Shown here: one piece after another, positions 33,059 to 41,876 of the stretch
Position numbering within the stretch: position 1 is the first letter of the stretch
Layout: each line of letters starts with the position of its first letter
NCBI RefSeq assembly: GCF_009696075.1
Contig: NZ_VUMR01000011.1
Coordinates: forward strand, 1 to 43,951
Origin: Holdemanella porci
Lineage (GTDB): Bacteria; Bacillota_I; Bacilli_A; Erysipelotrichales; Erysipelotrichaceae
DNA length: 43,951 bases
Direction of reading: 5' to 3'
Position numbers and translations under genes: made by a program
The notes under the pieces: generated by a model
Told to the model about the DNA's origin: nothing
What the model saw: the letters and a program-made list of their open reading frames with translations, nothing else
The model's database searches: none

Positions 33059-33427
33059 ATGATTATTATCAATAATAGTTCAATGATTCCTATTTATGAA
33101 CAGATTGTGAATCAAGTGAAACAAAATATTGTGGATGGTAAGTTAAAAGAAGGAGATGTTTTACCGAGTGTTCGTGGTCTATCAAAAGATTTAAAAATAT
33201 CGGCTTTAACTGTTAAAAAAGCATATGACATATTAGAAGCGGATGGCTTATGTAGAACGGTTCAAGGTAAGGGTTCTTTTGTGTTGGGGGTAAATCCTGG
33301 GTTGGTACATGAGCAGCGTGTAGTTGAGATCCAAAAGAATTTAGAGAAGGTACTTGATAAAGCGAAATCTTATGATTTATCACAGGATGAAATTAGAGAT
33401 TTATTTGAAATCTTGATGGAGGAATAA
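33059..33427 (+). CDS. GntR-family regulator, YtrA subfamily
   Basis: The 122-residue protein has the winged HTH of GntR (PIYEQIVNQVKQNIVDGKLKEGDVLPSVRGL, followed by ISALTVKKAYDILEADGLCRTVQGKGSFV) and only a short helical tail, the form of the YtrA group. Such regulators normally repress the ABC transporter genes that follow, and respond to cell-envelope antibiotics in Bacillus. AAGGTGAT at 33048-33055 sets the start. The ABC ATPase gene follows after four bases. Confidence 0.9.
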   Translation: MIIINNSSMIPIYEQIVNQVKQNIVDGKLKEGDVLPSVRGLSKDLKISALTVKKAYDILEADGLCRTVQGKGSFVLGVNPGLVHEQRVVEIQKNLEKVLDKAKSYDLSQDEIRDLFEILMEE

Positions 33428-33431
33428 GAAT

Positions 33432-34211
33432 ATGCGGTTTGTAAAGACATATAATGATTTTAAATTGGATTGTAAACTTGAATTAAAGCCAGGAACAATA
33501 ACGGCTTTAATTGGTCGTAATGGCTCTGGCAAGACCACTTTGTTTAAATTGTATCTTGGTTTAATTGAAGATGATGATAAACATACAAATCAAGTGAATA
33601 AAGAAGAAATTGGTGTTGTATGGAATGATTCGAGTTTTAGTTTGGTTTTAAATGTTCTTGAAATTAAAAAGATTCTAATGTATTCCTATACACATTTTGA
33701 TTGTGATTATTTTGATTCTATGATTTCTCGATTTGAACTGGATCCAAAGAAACCATTAAAAGAATATTCTACAGGTATGCTTTCAAAACTGAAGATCATT
33801 ATTGTGACAAGTCTTCATGCGAAAATATTATTGTTGGATGAACCAACGAGTGGTTTAGATGTGATTGCACGAAACGAAGTGTTAGATTTGTTGCGGGATT
33901 ATATGGAACAAAATGAAGAGGTTTCCATATTGATTAGTTCGCATATCGCAAGTGATTTGGAAGGCTTGTGTGATGAATTTTACTTTGTTGAAAAAGGAAA
34001 AATCATTCTACAAGAACAGGATTTAGAATCATATGCATTATTAAAGGGTGTAGATGAAACTGTGGATTTAAGCTATGCATTAAAAAGGATAGGCACGACG
34101 TATCTTACAAATGAAAGACAATTTTATGTAGAAAACTATCCAAATCTAGTCATTGAAAAAGCACATATTGATGATTTGATGGAATATATGATCAAGGGGG
34201 AAACTATATGA
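33432..34211 (+). CDS. ABC transporter ATP-binding protein (YtrB/BcrA-like)
   Basis: The 259-residue ATPase has Walker A GRNGSGKTT (from residue 28), a signature YSTGM, Walker B ILLLDEPTSGLD and the H-loop SSHIASD. The STG signature is common in exporter ATPases of the ABC-2 kind. GGAGG within the gntR stop region is its ribosome site and it overlaps the permease gene by 4 bases, so gntR, ATPase and permease form one operon. Cargo is unknown; envelope stress or antimicrobial peptide defence is the usual theme for such operons. Confidence 0.88.
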   Translation: MRFVKTYNDFKLDCKLELKPGTITALIGRNGSGKTTLFKLYLGLIEDDDKHTNQVNKEEIGVVWNDSSFSLVLNVLEIKKILMYSYTHFDCDYFDSMISRFELDPKKPLKEYSTGMLSKLKIIIVTSLHAKILLLDEPTSGLDVIARNEVLDLLRDYMEQNEEVSILISSHIASDLEGLCDEFYFVEKGKIILQEQDLESYALLKGVDETVDLSYALKRIGTTYLTNERQFYVENYPNLVIEKAHIDDLMEYMIKGETI

Positions 34212-34822
34212 AGGGTTTGTTAGTCAAAGATTTCTTGTTGATGATAAAAAGTAAGAAAGTCATATTGTTTATGGTGTGCATTGGAATCATTGGTGGGATA
34301 AATGATATTTCATTTGCGACAGGCTATATTTTGATGTTTCTTGCGATATTAAGCTTATCTACAATTTCGTATGATGAAGCCAATCACGGCTTAAAGACTT
34401 TGTTTACGTTACCTATTTCTAAATCGGATTATGTGAAAGAAAAATATTTGTTTTCTTTGATTATTACAGGGATTGGTTTTGTGTTTGTCACAATATTAGG
34501 TTGTTTTAGTAAAAGTGGCTTCATGGAAACACTTATAATCTTATCAACCGCTTTGTTGTTGTTAGCTCTATCTTTGCCTTTTCAATTAAAGGAAGGCAAC
34601 GAAAAAGGAAGAATTGTTTTATTTGTGGTTGTGTTTGGATGTACCTTCTTATTCGCTTTCTTAAATCAATTTATTCCTAAGTTCTTTCAATCGATTGAAT
34701 CATTATTGAACACATTAGATCCTATTATGTTTAGTGTAGGTTTATTGATTACAAGTTTTATTCTATATTTTATTTCTATGAGGATTTCAATTCGTGTTTA
34801 CAATAAGCGAATTCTTGATTAA
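34208..34822 (+). CDS. ABC-2 type permease
   Basis: The 204-residue membrane protein has about six hydrophobic helices and begins MKGLLVKDFLLMIKSKK, a common opening of ABC-2 permeases. The ATGA overlap pairs it with the preceding ATPase. It ends in a four-base overlap with the opposing TetR fragment, with no terminator between. Confidence 0.82.
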   Translation: MKGLLVKDFLLMIKSKKVILFMVCIGIIGGINDISFATGYILMFLAILSLSTISYDEANHGLKTLFTLPISKSDYVKEKYLFSLIITGIGFVFVTILGCFSKSGFMETLIILSTALLLLALSLPFQLKEGNEKGRIVLFVVVFGCTFLFAFLNQFIPKFFQSIESLLNTLDPIMFSVGLLITSFILYFISMRISIRVYNKRILD

Positions 34823-35190
34823 CGTACTAATTTATCTACAATACTGTTGATGATATTCGCAATTTCTTCACAAGATTCAATACATCCTGCATCGATCCAT
34901 TGTTGGATGGTTGCCAAGGATCCAAAAAGAATGTAGTTTTTGATGTATGGATTATTTTGTGAGACTTGTTCAAGCTGATTATTGATGGAATCGAGTGCTA
35001 GAACTTGTTTAGGAAATTCATTGTCGACATTGCATTCAAAAAAGATTTTGATGGTTTCTTTATTGGATTTTAAAAATTGGAGTAATTGGATAAAAAAAGT
35101 TTCTTTTGGCTGATCATTTAATTGTTCATTGATCAATTGTATGACTTCTTGCTCCATTTCTTTAATGACATCATATTGACTACCATAATA
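34819..35190 (-). pseudogene. TetR-type regulator, C-terminal part, split by an IS
   Basis: This part encodes YYGSQYDVIKE followed by 112 residues of a helical TetR ligand domain (ETIKIFFECNVDNEFPKQVLAL, then NYILFGSLATIQQWIDAGC). It has no HTH. The HTH part lies at 36957-37094 on the same strand; the two parts join in frame as RSTFYN-YYGSQYD when 35191-36956 is taken out, giving a protein of 169 residues. An internal ATG at 35157 could make a 112-residue fragment, but it would not bind DNA. Confidence 0.82.
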
Positions 35191-35310
35191 TTTTTGAACC
35201 TCTCATCACTGAAGTGACAAGATTCTTGGGAACAGGTTTCCATCGAAGCCTTTCTTACCAAGCTATCCCCGCAGTTCCTGCGGTTTTTATTAATTTTAGT
35301 TAATTTGCTA
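35191..35310 (-). ncRNA. Probable omega-RNA (TnpB guide scaffold) at the right end
   Basis: After tnpB, the element's right end contains a stable hairpin CCGCAG/CTGCGG (35269-35283) and further paired segments up to the terminal TCACT/AGTGA hairpin. TnpB guide RNAs arise here, and their guide is the flanking host sequence beyond the right end, here the start of the C-terminal TetR segment (from 35190 downward). The exact 5' end is unknown. Confidence 0.55.
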
Positions 35311-36394
35311 ATATGCCTTGCATCAATATATTGATGGATGCATTTATATCTCTGTCATGATTTGAATGGCATTTTGGGCATATCCATTCTCTTACTGTTA
35401 AATCTTTTGTTCCTTCATTCTTATATCCGCAACAATGACAGGTCTGACTGCTCGCATAGAATGTATCCACTTTCTTGATTACCTTTCCATACCACTTTGC
35501 TTTATATTCTAGCTGTGTTGTAAACTTTGACCAGGATACATCCGATATAGACTGGGCTAGATTGTGGTTTTTAAGCATATTGTCTACTTTTAAATCTTCA
35601 ATGCAGATAATGTCATATTCTGTAATGATTCTAGTAGATAGTTTGTTGACAAAATCCATTCTTTGATTCGCTATCTTTTCATGAAGTCTTGCGATCTTGA
35701 TCCTGTTTTTGATCCAGTTGCGGCCGCCCTTTGTTTTTCGTGACTGCTGCTTCTGTAGCTTTTTCAGTTTCTCAATCGACTTCTTCAGATATTTTGGATT
35801 CTCCACCTTTTCTCCATTACTCAATACAATAAAATCCTTGATACCTAGATCTATACCTGTTTCATTGTATGTTAGTGGAAATAAGACTTCTTCTACATCC
35901 GTATAACATAATGAAACATAATACTTTCCACTTGGTACTTGTGATACCGTTGCACTCAATAGTCTTCCCTTTGGCGTTCGTGTTTTCTTTATCTTTACAA
36001 GACCAATCTTAGGAAGCTTGACCTTATTTTCATACAGTTCAATATTTCCATTCGTATATTTTGTTGTATATGAATAACGATGTGTCTTCTTCGATTTGAA
36101 TCTAGGATATTCCGCCTTTTTTCGAAAGAAATTGATATATGCCGTATCCAGATTCTTTACACTGGACTGTAGAGCAATCGAATCCACTTCCTTAAGCCAT
36201 TCATATTCTTTCTTTAAAGAAACTAGATCCTTAGCACATGCCGAATAACTTAACGTGATTCCATCTTTTTCATAGGCATCCTTACGTTTTGCCAGGTAAT
36301 GATTATATACAAAACGAGTGCAGCCAAAAGTCTTGGCCAGCAATATTCTTTGTTCTCTATTTGGATACATACGATACTTGAATGCCTTTTCCAT
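35300..36394 (-). CDS. tnpB: TnpB, RNA-guided endonuclease of the IS
   Basis: The 364-residue protein has the TnpB N-terminal helical region (MEKAFKYRMYPNREQ), a RuvC-like nuclease with Asp182 (GIDLGIKDF), Glu266 (CIEDLKV) and Asp349 (HDRDINAS), and a zinc ribbon with Cys319, Cys322, Cys339 and Cys342. All catalytic residues are intact. TnpB cuts sites that match its omega-RNA next to a TAM, which promotes retention of the element. A ribosome site AAGGAG is present in the short gap after tnpA. Confidence 0.93.
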   Translation of the reverse strand: MEKAFKYRMYPNREQRILLAKTFGCTRFVYNHYLAKRKDAYEKDGITLSYSACAKDLVSLKKEYEWLKEVDSIALQSSVKNLDTAYINFFRKKAEYPRFKSKKTHRYSYTTKYTNGNIELYENKVKLPKIGLVKIKKTRTPKGRLLSATVSQVPSGKYYVSLCYTDVEEVLFPLTYNETGIDLGIKDFIVLSNGEKVENPKYLKKSIEKLKKLQKQQSRKTKGGRNWIKNRIKIARLHEKIANQRMDFVNKLSTRIITEYDIICIEDLKVDNMLKNHNLAQSISDVSWSKFTTQLEYKAKWYGKVIKKVDTFYASSQTCHCCGYKNEGTKDLTVREWICPKCHSNHDRDINASINILMQGILAN

Positions 36395-36417
36395 GATGAT
36401 TTCTCCTTATTGATTCG

Positions 36418-36819
36418 CTATTTTCTTTTTTGACTTCTTATATACTCTATAATCTGTTCTTCTGTATTTTCAGAAACTGTAGCTACAAAATAAGAAGGAT
36501 TCCATAGATGTCCACCCCATAACTTGGATCTTAGATCATCCCCAAACTCTTTCATCAAGAGTCTGGCCGATACACCCTTCATAGCTTTTATAATATTTGG
36601 AATGTAATGCTGCGGCGTACAATTGATCAGCATATGGATATGATCTTCCTCCATATTCATTTCCAGAATTTGAAAACCATTATCCTTTGAAATCTGAGTC
36701 AGCAGCTCTTTTAATCTTGTTGCGACCGGTCCATTCAAGACATCACGACGATACTTTACACACCATACAATATGATACTGTATTGAATAGACATAGCCTC
36801 TTCCTTTAACAACTTCCAT
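36418..36819 (-). CDS. tnpA: TnpA, Y1 HUH transposase of the IS
   Basis: The 133-residue transposase shows YSIQYHIVWCVKYRR, the HUH pair His60/His62 (EDHIHMLI), KLWGGHLWNPSYFVATV and the nucleophilic Tyr126 (IIEYIRSQ). I use the ATG at 36819 because AAGGA lies just before it; ATG 36834 (five codons longer) is possible. A TGTTATAAT extended -10 lies upstream on the minus strand. With all catalytic residues present, it should be active. Confidence 0.92.
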   Translation of the reverse strand: MEVVKGRGYVYSIQYHIVWCVKYRRDVLNGPVATRLKELLTQISKDNGFQILEMNMEEDHIHMLINCTPQHYIPNIIKAMKGVSARLLMKEFGDDLRSKLWGGHLWNPSYFVATVSENTEEQIIEYIRSQKRK

Positions 36820-36956
36820 ATGTTTTTCCTTCATCAATATTATAACATATGTATATATTCAAAGCACTATATTTATTATTTATTTTTAAATTATTTATCT
36901 AACATCTGCATATCCAATTCATCTCATGACTAAAGTCACGAGTGTTCTTAGATTGC

Positions 36957-37094
36957 ATTATAAAAGGTGGAACGATTGATATCGGACTTTTCACATAAGC
37001 TAGAAATGGTGATCTTATTGATGTCTTTTTCTTTTAGACATTCGAATAAAGCTTCTCGAATACATCTTTTTGTCATTTGTATTTTTCTATTCAT
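36957..37094 (-). pseudogene. TetR-type regulator, N-terminal HTH part, split by an IS
   Basis: Forty-six codons, MNRKIQMTKRCIREALFECL to RSTFYN, make a TetR HTH with AGGTG before the ATG. Reading then enters the IS and stops after two codons. The matching C-terminal part is at 34819-35190. The gene is divergent from the MacB-like transporter at 37191 and was presumably its repressor. Confidence 0.8.
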
Positions 37095-37115
37095 AATCAA
37101 CACCTGTTGCTTTCG

Positions 37116-37128
37116 TAACAATATGTTA
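37116..37128. promoter_or_regulatory. Candidate operator of the split TetR regulator
   Basis: TAACA-ATA-TGTTA is a palindrome in the 96-bp divergent region, 12 bases before the -35 of the transporter gene and 22 before the TetR start, a position suited to repress both. Confidence 0.45.
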
Positions 37129-37139
37129 AAATCAGTCGA

Positions 37140-37169
37140 TTGAAAAATCAAGAGAGAATTCATTATAAT
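37140..37169 (+). promoter_or_regulatory. Promoter of the MacB-like transporter gene
   Basis: TTGAAA (37140-37145) and TATAAT (37164-37169) are spaced by 18 bp. Confidence 0.65.
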
Positions 37170-37190
37170 TAACTCAAATGGAGGGATTTT

Positions 37191-39758
37191 ATGCTTCAAT
37201 GTAAAAATATTATGAAAGATTATGTTTCAGGAGATGAAATTGTACATGCATTAAAAGGTGTGTCACTTTCTTTTCGTGAACATGAATTTGTTTCAATACT
37301 TGGACAGAGTGGATGTGGCAAGACTACGTTTCTAAATATTATTGGTGGTTTAGATCATTATACTTCTGGTGATTTAATTATCAATGGAAAGAGTACAAAG
37401 GATTATAGTGATAAAGACTGGGATACGTATCGTAATCATCAGGTTGGTTTTGTGTTTCAATCTTATAATCTGATTATGCATCAAAGTGTTTTAAGTAATG
37501 TAGAATTGGCTTTAACACTAACGGGAGTCAACAAAGAGGAAAGAAGAAAAAGAGCTATAGAGGCTTTAAATAAAGTTGGACTTTCGGATCAAATTCATAA
37601 AAAGCCAACTCAGATGTCGGGTGGACAAATGCAGCGAGTGGCCATTGCCCGTGCTATTGTCAATAATCCAGATATTATTTTGGCCGATGAGCCAACTGGT
37701 GCTTTGGATAGTGCAACAAGTGTGCAGATTATGGAGATTTTAAAGGATATCTCAAAAGATAAGCTTGTCATTATGGTTACCCATAATCCGCAATTGGCAG
37801 ATGAATATTCGAGTCGAATTATACGTTTAAAGGATGGTACTTTAGTATCGGATTCTAATCCTTTTAATGAATCAGAAACCAATGTGGATACGAGTGTGTT
37901 AAAAAGACCAGGCATGTCTTTTAAAATGGCTTGTTCATTAAGTTTAAATAATTTAATGACAAAAAAGACACGTACATTTTTAACCTCTTTTGCCGGAAGC
38001 ATTGGTATTATTGGAATCGCATTGATTATGTCATTGTCGCATGGTATGCAGTCCTACATTGATCAAATGGAAAATGATACTATGGCCAGTTATCCGATTG
38101 AGATTCAAGCTAATTCAAGTGATATGTCTACGTTAATGACAACGATGATGGGTATGAAGAAAAAGACAGAAGAACATACGGATTCTAAAATCTATTCTCG
38201 TCCTTATGTGGAGGATGTATTAGAATCTTTATCGAGTTCAAAAAAGAATAACTTATCGGCTTTTAAATCGTATATTGAAAGTAGTAAGGGTAAAGAATTT
38301 AGAAAGACGGCGAAAGCGATTGAGTATGATTATAATTTAAATCTTCAGGTTTATAATGAAAATACAGATTCGGGCTTAGTGCAAGTATCGCCAAATGGTT
38401 TGTTGGATAAACTAGGAATGTCGGATATGATGTCCATTCAATCGCAATTCATGGATTCAAGTGCTATGACCAATGATCAAGTGTGGCTTTCTTTACCCGA
38501 ATCGAAAAAGCTTCGAGATGATGAGTATCAGCTTGTCGAAGGTAAGTGGCCAACAAACTATAATGAGGTGGCTTTAGAGGTCGATGAAAATAATGAGATT
38601 ACGGATTATGCACTTTATTCCTTAGGATTATTGGATCAGGATGAATTGGTTAAAAATTATCAGAAGATTTTAAATGGAGAGACGGACAAGATTTCAAAGA
38701 CAAATCTAAAATCTTATAGTGTGGACGATATCTTAAATTTGAAGTTTAGATTGGTTCTAAATAGCGATTTATATCAAAAGGTAAATGGTTTGTGGATCAA
38801 CCAAAGTGAAAATGAATCGTATATGAAGGGTGTTGTTTCGAAGAGTCCTGAAATCAAGGTGGTTGGAATTATTAAGCCAAGTGAATCCACGGTTTCACAA
38901 CCAACAATGGGTGGTGTGTATTATACAAAGGCTATGGAAGAGTATGTAACTTCTAAGACGGAGAATGCTGAAATTGTAAAAGAACAAAAGACAAATCCAA
39001 ATATCAATATTTTTACGCAAACAGAGTTTGCTTCAGGTCAAAAGATGAGCATGTCAAATCTTACAAATGAGCAGATGATGCAGCTTTCAAGTATGTCGCA
39101 AGAAGAATTGATGAATTACATGAATACGTATAATGAGAATATCAATGCGACGTATGATTCGAATTTGACAAAACTTGGTGTTGTAGATTATTCAACTCCG
39201 ACAAAGATTTCTTTGTATGCGTCAAGTTTTGATGGAAAAGAAAAGCTGAGTGATTTGATTACTTCTTATAATAAGAAACAGACAAAGAGCGATGTGATTA
39301 CGTATAATGATTTTATTGGAACTATGTTAAGTTCAGTAACAAGTGTTGTAAATATCATTAGTTATGTTTTGATTGCCTTTGTATCTGTATCTCTCATTGT
39401 ATCTAGTATTATGATTGGTATTATTACTTACATTTCAGTATTAGAGCGTACAAAAGAGATTGGTATTTTACGATCAATTGGTGCTAGTAAGAAAGATATT
39501 ACGCGTGTATTTAATGCAGAAACATTCATTATGGGATTGATTAGTGGTGTATTAGGCATACTAATTACACTTGTATTAAATGTTCCAATTAGTGTGGTCG
39601 TTGAGAATATGACTGGTGTTGCGCATATTGCCAAATTACCAGTCAATGGAGCTGTATTCTTGATTTTCATTGATTTAGTATTAACCATTCTTGCAGGATT
39701 GATTCCATCCAAGATTGCGAGTAAAAAAGATCCTGTAGAGGCATTAAGAAGTGAGTAA
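37191..39758 (+). CDS. MacB-type ABC transporter, fused ATPase and FtsX permease
   Basis: The 855-residue protein has an N-terminal LolD/MacB-type ATPase (Walker [10 protein letters not shown] from 38; signature MSGGQ at 142-146; Walker [11 protein letters not shown] with Asp166 and Glu167) and a permease with one membrane helix near 270-290, a large extracytoplasmic domain (about 300-690), and three C-terminal helices with the FtsX region [21 protein letters not shown]. Such fused mechanotransmission transporters export or sense antimicrobial peptides. GGAGGG precedes the ATG. Its divergent TetR gene is disrupted by an IS, so it may be expressed constitutively (inference). Confidence 0.9.
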   Translation: MLQCKNIMKDYVSGDEIVHALKGVSLSFREHEFVSILGQSGCGKTTFLNIIGGLDHYTSGDLIINGKSTKDYSDKDWDTYRNHQVGFVFQSYNLIMHQSVLSNVELALTLTGVNKEERRKRAIEALNKVGLSDQIHKKPTQMSGGQMQRVAIARAIVNNPDIILADEPTGALDSATSVQIMEILKDISKDKLVIMVTHNPQLADEYSSRIIRLKDGTLVSDSNPFNESETNVDTSVLKRPGMSFKMACSLSLNNLMTKKTRTFLTSFAGSIGIIGIALIMSLSHGMQSYIDQMENDTMASYPIEIQANSSDMSTLMTTMMGMKKKTEEHTDSKIYSRPYVEDVLESLSSSKKNNLSAFKSYIESSKGKEFRKTAKAIEYDYNLNLQVYNENTDSGLVQVSPNGLLDKLGMSDMMSIQSQFMDSSAMTNDQVWLSLPESKKLRDDEYQLVEGKWPTNYNEVALEVDENNEITDYALYSLGLLDQDELVKNYQKILNGETDKISKTNLKSYSVDDILNLKFRLVLNSDLYQKVNGLWINQSENESYMKGVVSKSPEIKVVGIIKPSESTVSQPTMGGVYYTKAMEEYVTSKTENAEIVKEQKTNPNINIFTQTEFASGQKMSMSNLTNEQMMQLSSMSQEELMNYMNTYNENINATYDSNLTKLGVVDYSTPTKISLYASSFDGKEKLSDLITSYNKKQTKSDVITYNDFIGTMLSSVTSVVNIISYVLIAFVSVSLIVSSIMIGIITYISVLERTKEIGILRSIGASKKDITRVFNAETFIMGLISGVLGILITLVLNVPISVVVENMTGVAHIAKLPVNGAVFLIFIDLVLTILAGLIPSKIASKKDPVEALRSE

Positions 39759-39771
39759 TCACTTCTTTTTT
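39746..39771 (+). terminator. Intrinsic terminator of the MacB-like gene
   Basis: A 9-bp stem AAGAAGTGA/TCACTTCTT (39746-39767) has the TAA stop in its GTAA loop and a T tract that touches the next promoter. Confidence 0.88.
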
Positions 39772-39779
39772 GGTATAAT
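39771..39779 (+). promoter_or_regulatory. Extended -10 of the 39797 operon
   Basis: TGGTATAAT (39771-39779) is a perfect extended -10, directly following the terminator T run. Confidence 0.6.
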
Positions 39780-39796
39780 ACGTACGAGGTGATTTC

Positions 39797-40276
39797 ATGA
39801 TTCGAAAAGGAACGATTGAAGATGCAGAAATATTGTCTAAGGTAGAAGCGACATGTTTTCCACCCAATGAAGCAGCGACTTCAAAAGAGATTCAAGAAAG
39901 ATTAAATGTATATGCGAATCATTTTCTTCTTTTGTTTGAAGAAGAGCGATTGATTAGTTTTCTCGATGGCTTTTGTACAAACCAAAGAGATTTAACGGAT
40001 GAAATGTATAGTGATGCTTCGATGCATGATGAAGATGGGGACTGGCAAATGATATTTGGATTAAATACTTTGCCGGATTATCAAAGAAAGGGTTATGCCG
40101 CTAAGATCATGAATGCGATGATTCATATGGCTAGACAAGAAAAGCGAAAAGGGTTAGTGTTAACTTGTAAAGATAGATTGGTGCCTTACTATAGTAAGTT
40201 TGGATTTAAAAATGAGGGTGTATCCTCAAGTGTTCATGGTGGTGTAGTGTGGTACCAAATGCGATTGGAGTTTTAA
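39797..40276 (+). CDS. GNAT-family N-acetyltransferase
   Basis: The 159-residue protein has the GNAT fold with the acetyl-CoA loop LNTLPDYQRKGYAAKIMNAM (about 91-110; Q/RxxGxxA form) and the late VPYYSKFGFKNEG strand-helix. It resembles AANAT-like acetyltransferases acting on small amines. GAGGTGAT sits just before the ATG. It heads a group of same-strand genes running to the Y-family polymerase; the link to DNA repair is unclear. Confidence 0.85.
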   Translation: MIRKGTIEDAEILSKVEATCFPPNEAATSKEIQERLNVYANHFLLLFEEERLISFLDGFCTNQRDLTDEMYSDASMHDEDGDWQMIFGLNTLPDYQRKGYAAKIMNAMIHMARQEKRKGLVLTCKDRLVPYYSKFGFKNEGVSSSVHGGVVWYQMRLEF

Positions 40277-40278
40277 AT

Positions 40279-40443
40279 ATGAATATAATAAATATGGTGA
40301 AGAAATATCAAAAGAAAAAAAAGAAGCAAGCTGTAAAAGAAGAAATGAAACAGATGATTCCTACGTTAAGAGGTCAATTGAATGAAGTGACTTCTGGTTT
40401 GGATGAATTAAATGGTCTTCTTAAAAAGATTACTCGTTCATGA
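40279..40443 (+). CDS. Small basic helical protein upstream of the Y-family polymerase
   Basis: The 54-residue product starts MNIINMVKKYQKKKKKQAV and ends in an amphipathic helix (LNEVTSGLDELNGLLKKI). I recognise no family. GGAG lies eight bases upstream of its ATG, two bases after the GNAT stop; its TGA overlaps the polymerase ATG (ATGA), so it is co-translated with the polymerase and could be a small partner of it (inference). Confidence 0.5.
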   Translation: MNIINMVKKYQKKKKKQAVKEEMKQMIPTLRGQLNEVTSGLDELNGLLKKITRS

Positions 40444-41876
40444 ACTCAAAGATTTATCTGGCTATCGATTTAAAGTCATTCTATGCTTCTTGTGAATGTG
40501 TCTCTAGAGGATTGGATCCTTTAAAAACCAATCTTGTGGTGGCGGATACTTCTAGAACAGAAAAAACAATTTGTTTAGCGGTATCGCCTTCTTTAAAGCA
40601 GTATGGAATTGGTGGACGGTGTCGTTTGTTTGAGGTGAATCAAAAGGTTAGAGATGTGAATGCTAAAAGGAAAAAGGGATTTTTGCGTTTTGATGGTAAG
40701 TCAGCAGATGATGAAGTCCTAATGCAGAATCCTAGATTTGAAGTCGATTTTTTAATTGCACCTCCAAGAATGAAATACTATTTGGATATCAGTACGCAAA
40801 TCTATAATATATATTTGAAGTATGTTTCAAGTCAGGATATTCATGTATATTCTATTGATGAAGTGTTTATTGATGCGACACCATATTTAAATACGTATCG
40901 TTTAACACCAAAAGAATTTGCGATGAAAATGATTCTAGATATTTATGAAACAACTGGCATCACGGCTACGGCAGGTATTGGTACCAATTTATATCTTGCC
41001 AAGGTGGCAATGGATATTGTGGCCAAACATAAAGATCCAGATGAAAATGGGGTTCGTGTTGCGGCTTTAAATGAGTATAGGTATCGTAAATTGTTGTGGA
41101 ATCATAAGCCTTTGACTGATTTTTGGCGTGTTGGAAAAGGGTATGAGAAAAGATTAAATAAACTAGGTATTGATACAATGGGCAAGCTTTGTGCTTTTAG
41201 CTTAGAACATGAGGATGTTTTATTTAAGACATTTGGTGTAAATGCTGAACTATTGATTGATCATGCGTGGGGATATGAACCTTGTACAATGGAAGATATT
41301 AAGGCGTATAAGCCAGAAAAGAATAGTATTGGTTCGGGACAAGTCTTATCTTGTGGGTATGAAAAAGAAAAGGCTAAGATTTTAGTAAAGGAAATGGTGG
41401 AATCTTTAGCTTTAAGTTTGGTGGATAAACATTTGGTGACAAATAAAGTGGTTCTTACTATTGGTTATGAAGTAAATGAGAATTATACGGGCGAAACGAT
41501 GGTTGATTTTTATGGGAGAGTCTTGCCGAAAAGCTTACATAAAATTGTTCATTTACCTCAAAAGACAAATGCGAATTCAATTATGATTCAAAATATATTA
41601 GATGTATATGACCGGCATGTGGATTCTAGTTTATTAGTGCGAAGAATCAATGTGGCAGCTGTTGAAGTGGTTGATGAAAAGAATCGTGGCTTTGAACAGA
41701 TGGATTTATTTTCAAATGTAGATGAAGAAGAATTAAAGAAGGAAAATGATCTTCAAAAGGTAACTTTAAAAATAAAGAATAAGTATGGTAAGAATTCAAT
41801 TTTAAAGGGAACGGATTTTGAAAAGGGAGCTAAGGCCAAAGAGCGAAATGAGCAGATTGGAGGGCATAAGGCATAA
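40440..41876 (+). CDS. Y-family DNA polymerase (UmuC/UvrX-like, Pol V-type)
   Basis: Translesion polymerases copy damaged DNA. The 478-residue protein shows the first metal Asp10 (LAIDLKSFYASCE), the YSIDEVFID motif with Asp140 and Glu141, the helix-hairpin-helix segment FWRVGKGYEKRLNKLGI, and a little-finger domain after about 290. The sequence style and the following YolD gene match the Bacillus YqjW/UvrX group. No typical Gram-positive LexA box was found in front of the operon. Confidence 0.92.
   Translation: MNSKIYLAIDLKSFYASCECVSRGLDPLKTNLVVADTSRTEKTICLAVSPSLKQYGIGGRCRLFEVNQKVRDVNAKRKKGFLRFDGKSADDEVLMQNPRFEVDFLIAPPRMKYYLDISTQIYNIYLKYVSSQDIHVYSIDEVFIDATPYLNTYRLTPKEFAMKMILDIYETTGITATAGIGTNLYLAKVAMDIVAKHKDPDENGVRVAALNEYRYRKLLWNHKPLTDFWRVGKGYEKRLNKLGIDTMGKLCAFSLEHEDVLFKTFGVNAELLIDHAWGYEPCTMEDIKAYKPEKNSIGSGQVLSCGYEKEKAKILVKEMVESLALSLVDKHLVTNKVVLTIGYEVNENYTGETMVDFYGRVLPKSLHKIVHLPQKTNANSIMIQNILDVYDRHVDSSLLVRRINVAAVEVVDEKNRGFEQMDLFSNVDEEELKKENDLQKVTLKIKNKYGKNSILKGTDFEKGAKAKERNEQIGGHKA

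Larger units (their letters stand above)
35191..36956 (-). mobile_element. Complete IS200/IS605-family element with tnpA and tnpB
   Basis: The 1,766-bp element sits in a TetR gene. It encodes TnpA then TnpB in the same direction. The left end (high coordinates) has a subterminal hairpin CTCATGAC/GTCACGAG (36923-36942); the right end has TCACT/AGTGA (35206-35217), as expected for single-strand transposition. No target duplication is present, as usual for the family. Borders are set by the requirement that excision restores the TetR frame. The base next to the left end reads TTTATAAT on the coding strand, the likely target and hence TAM. Confidence 0.88.
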
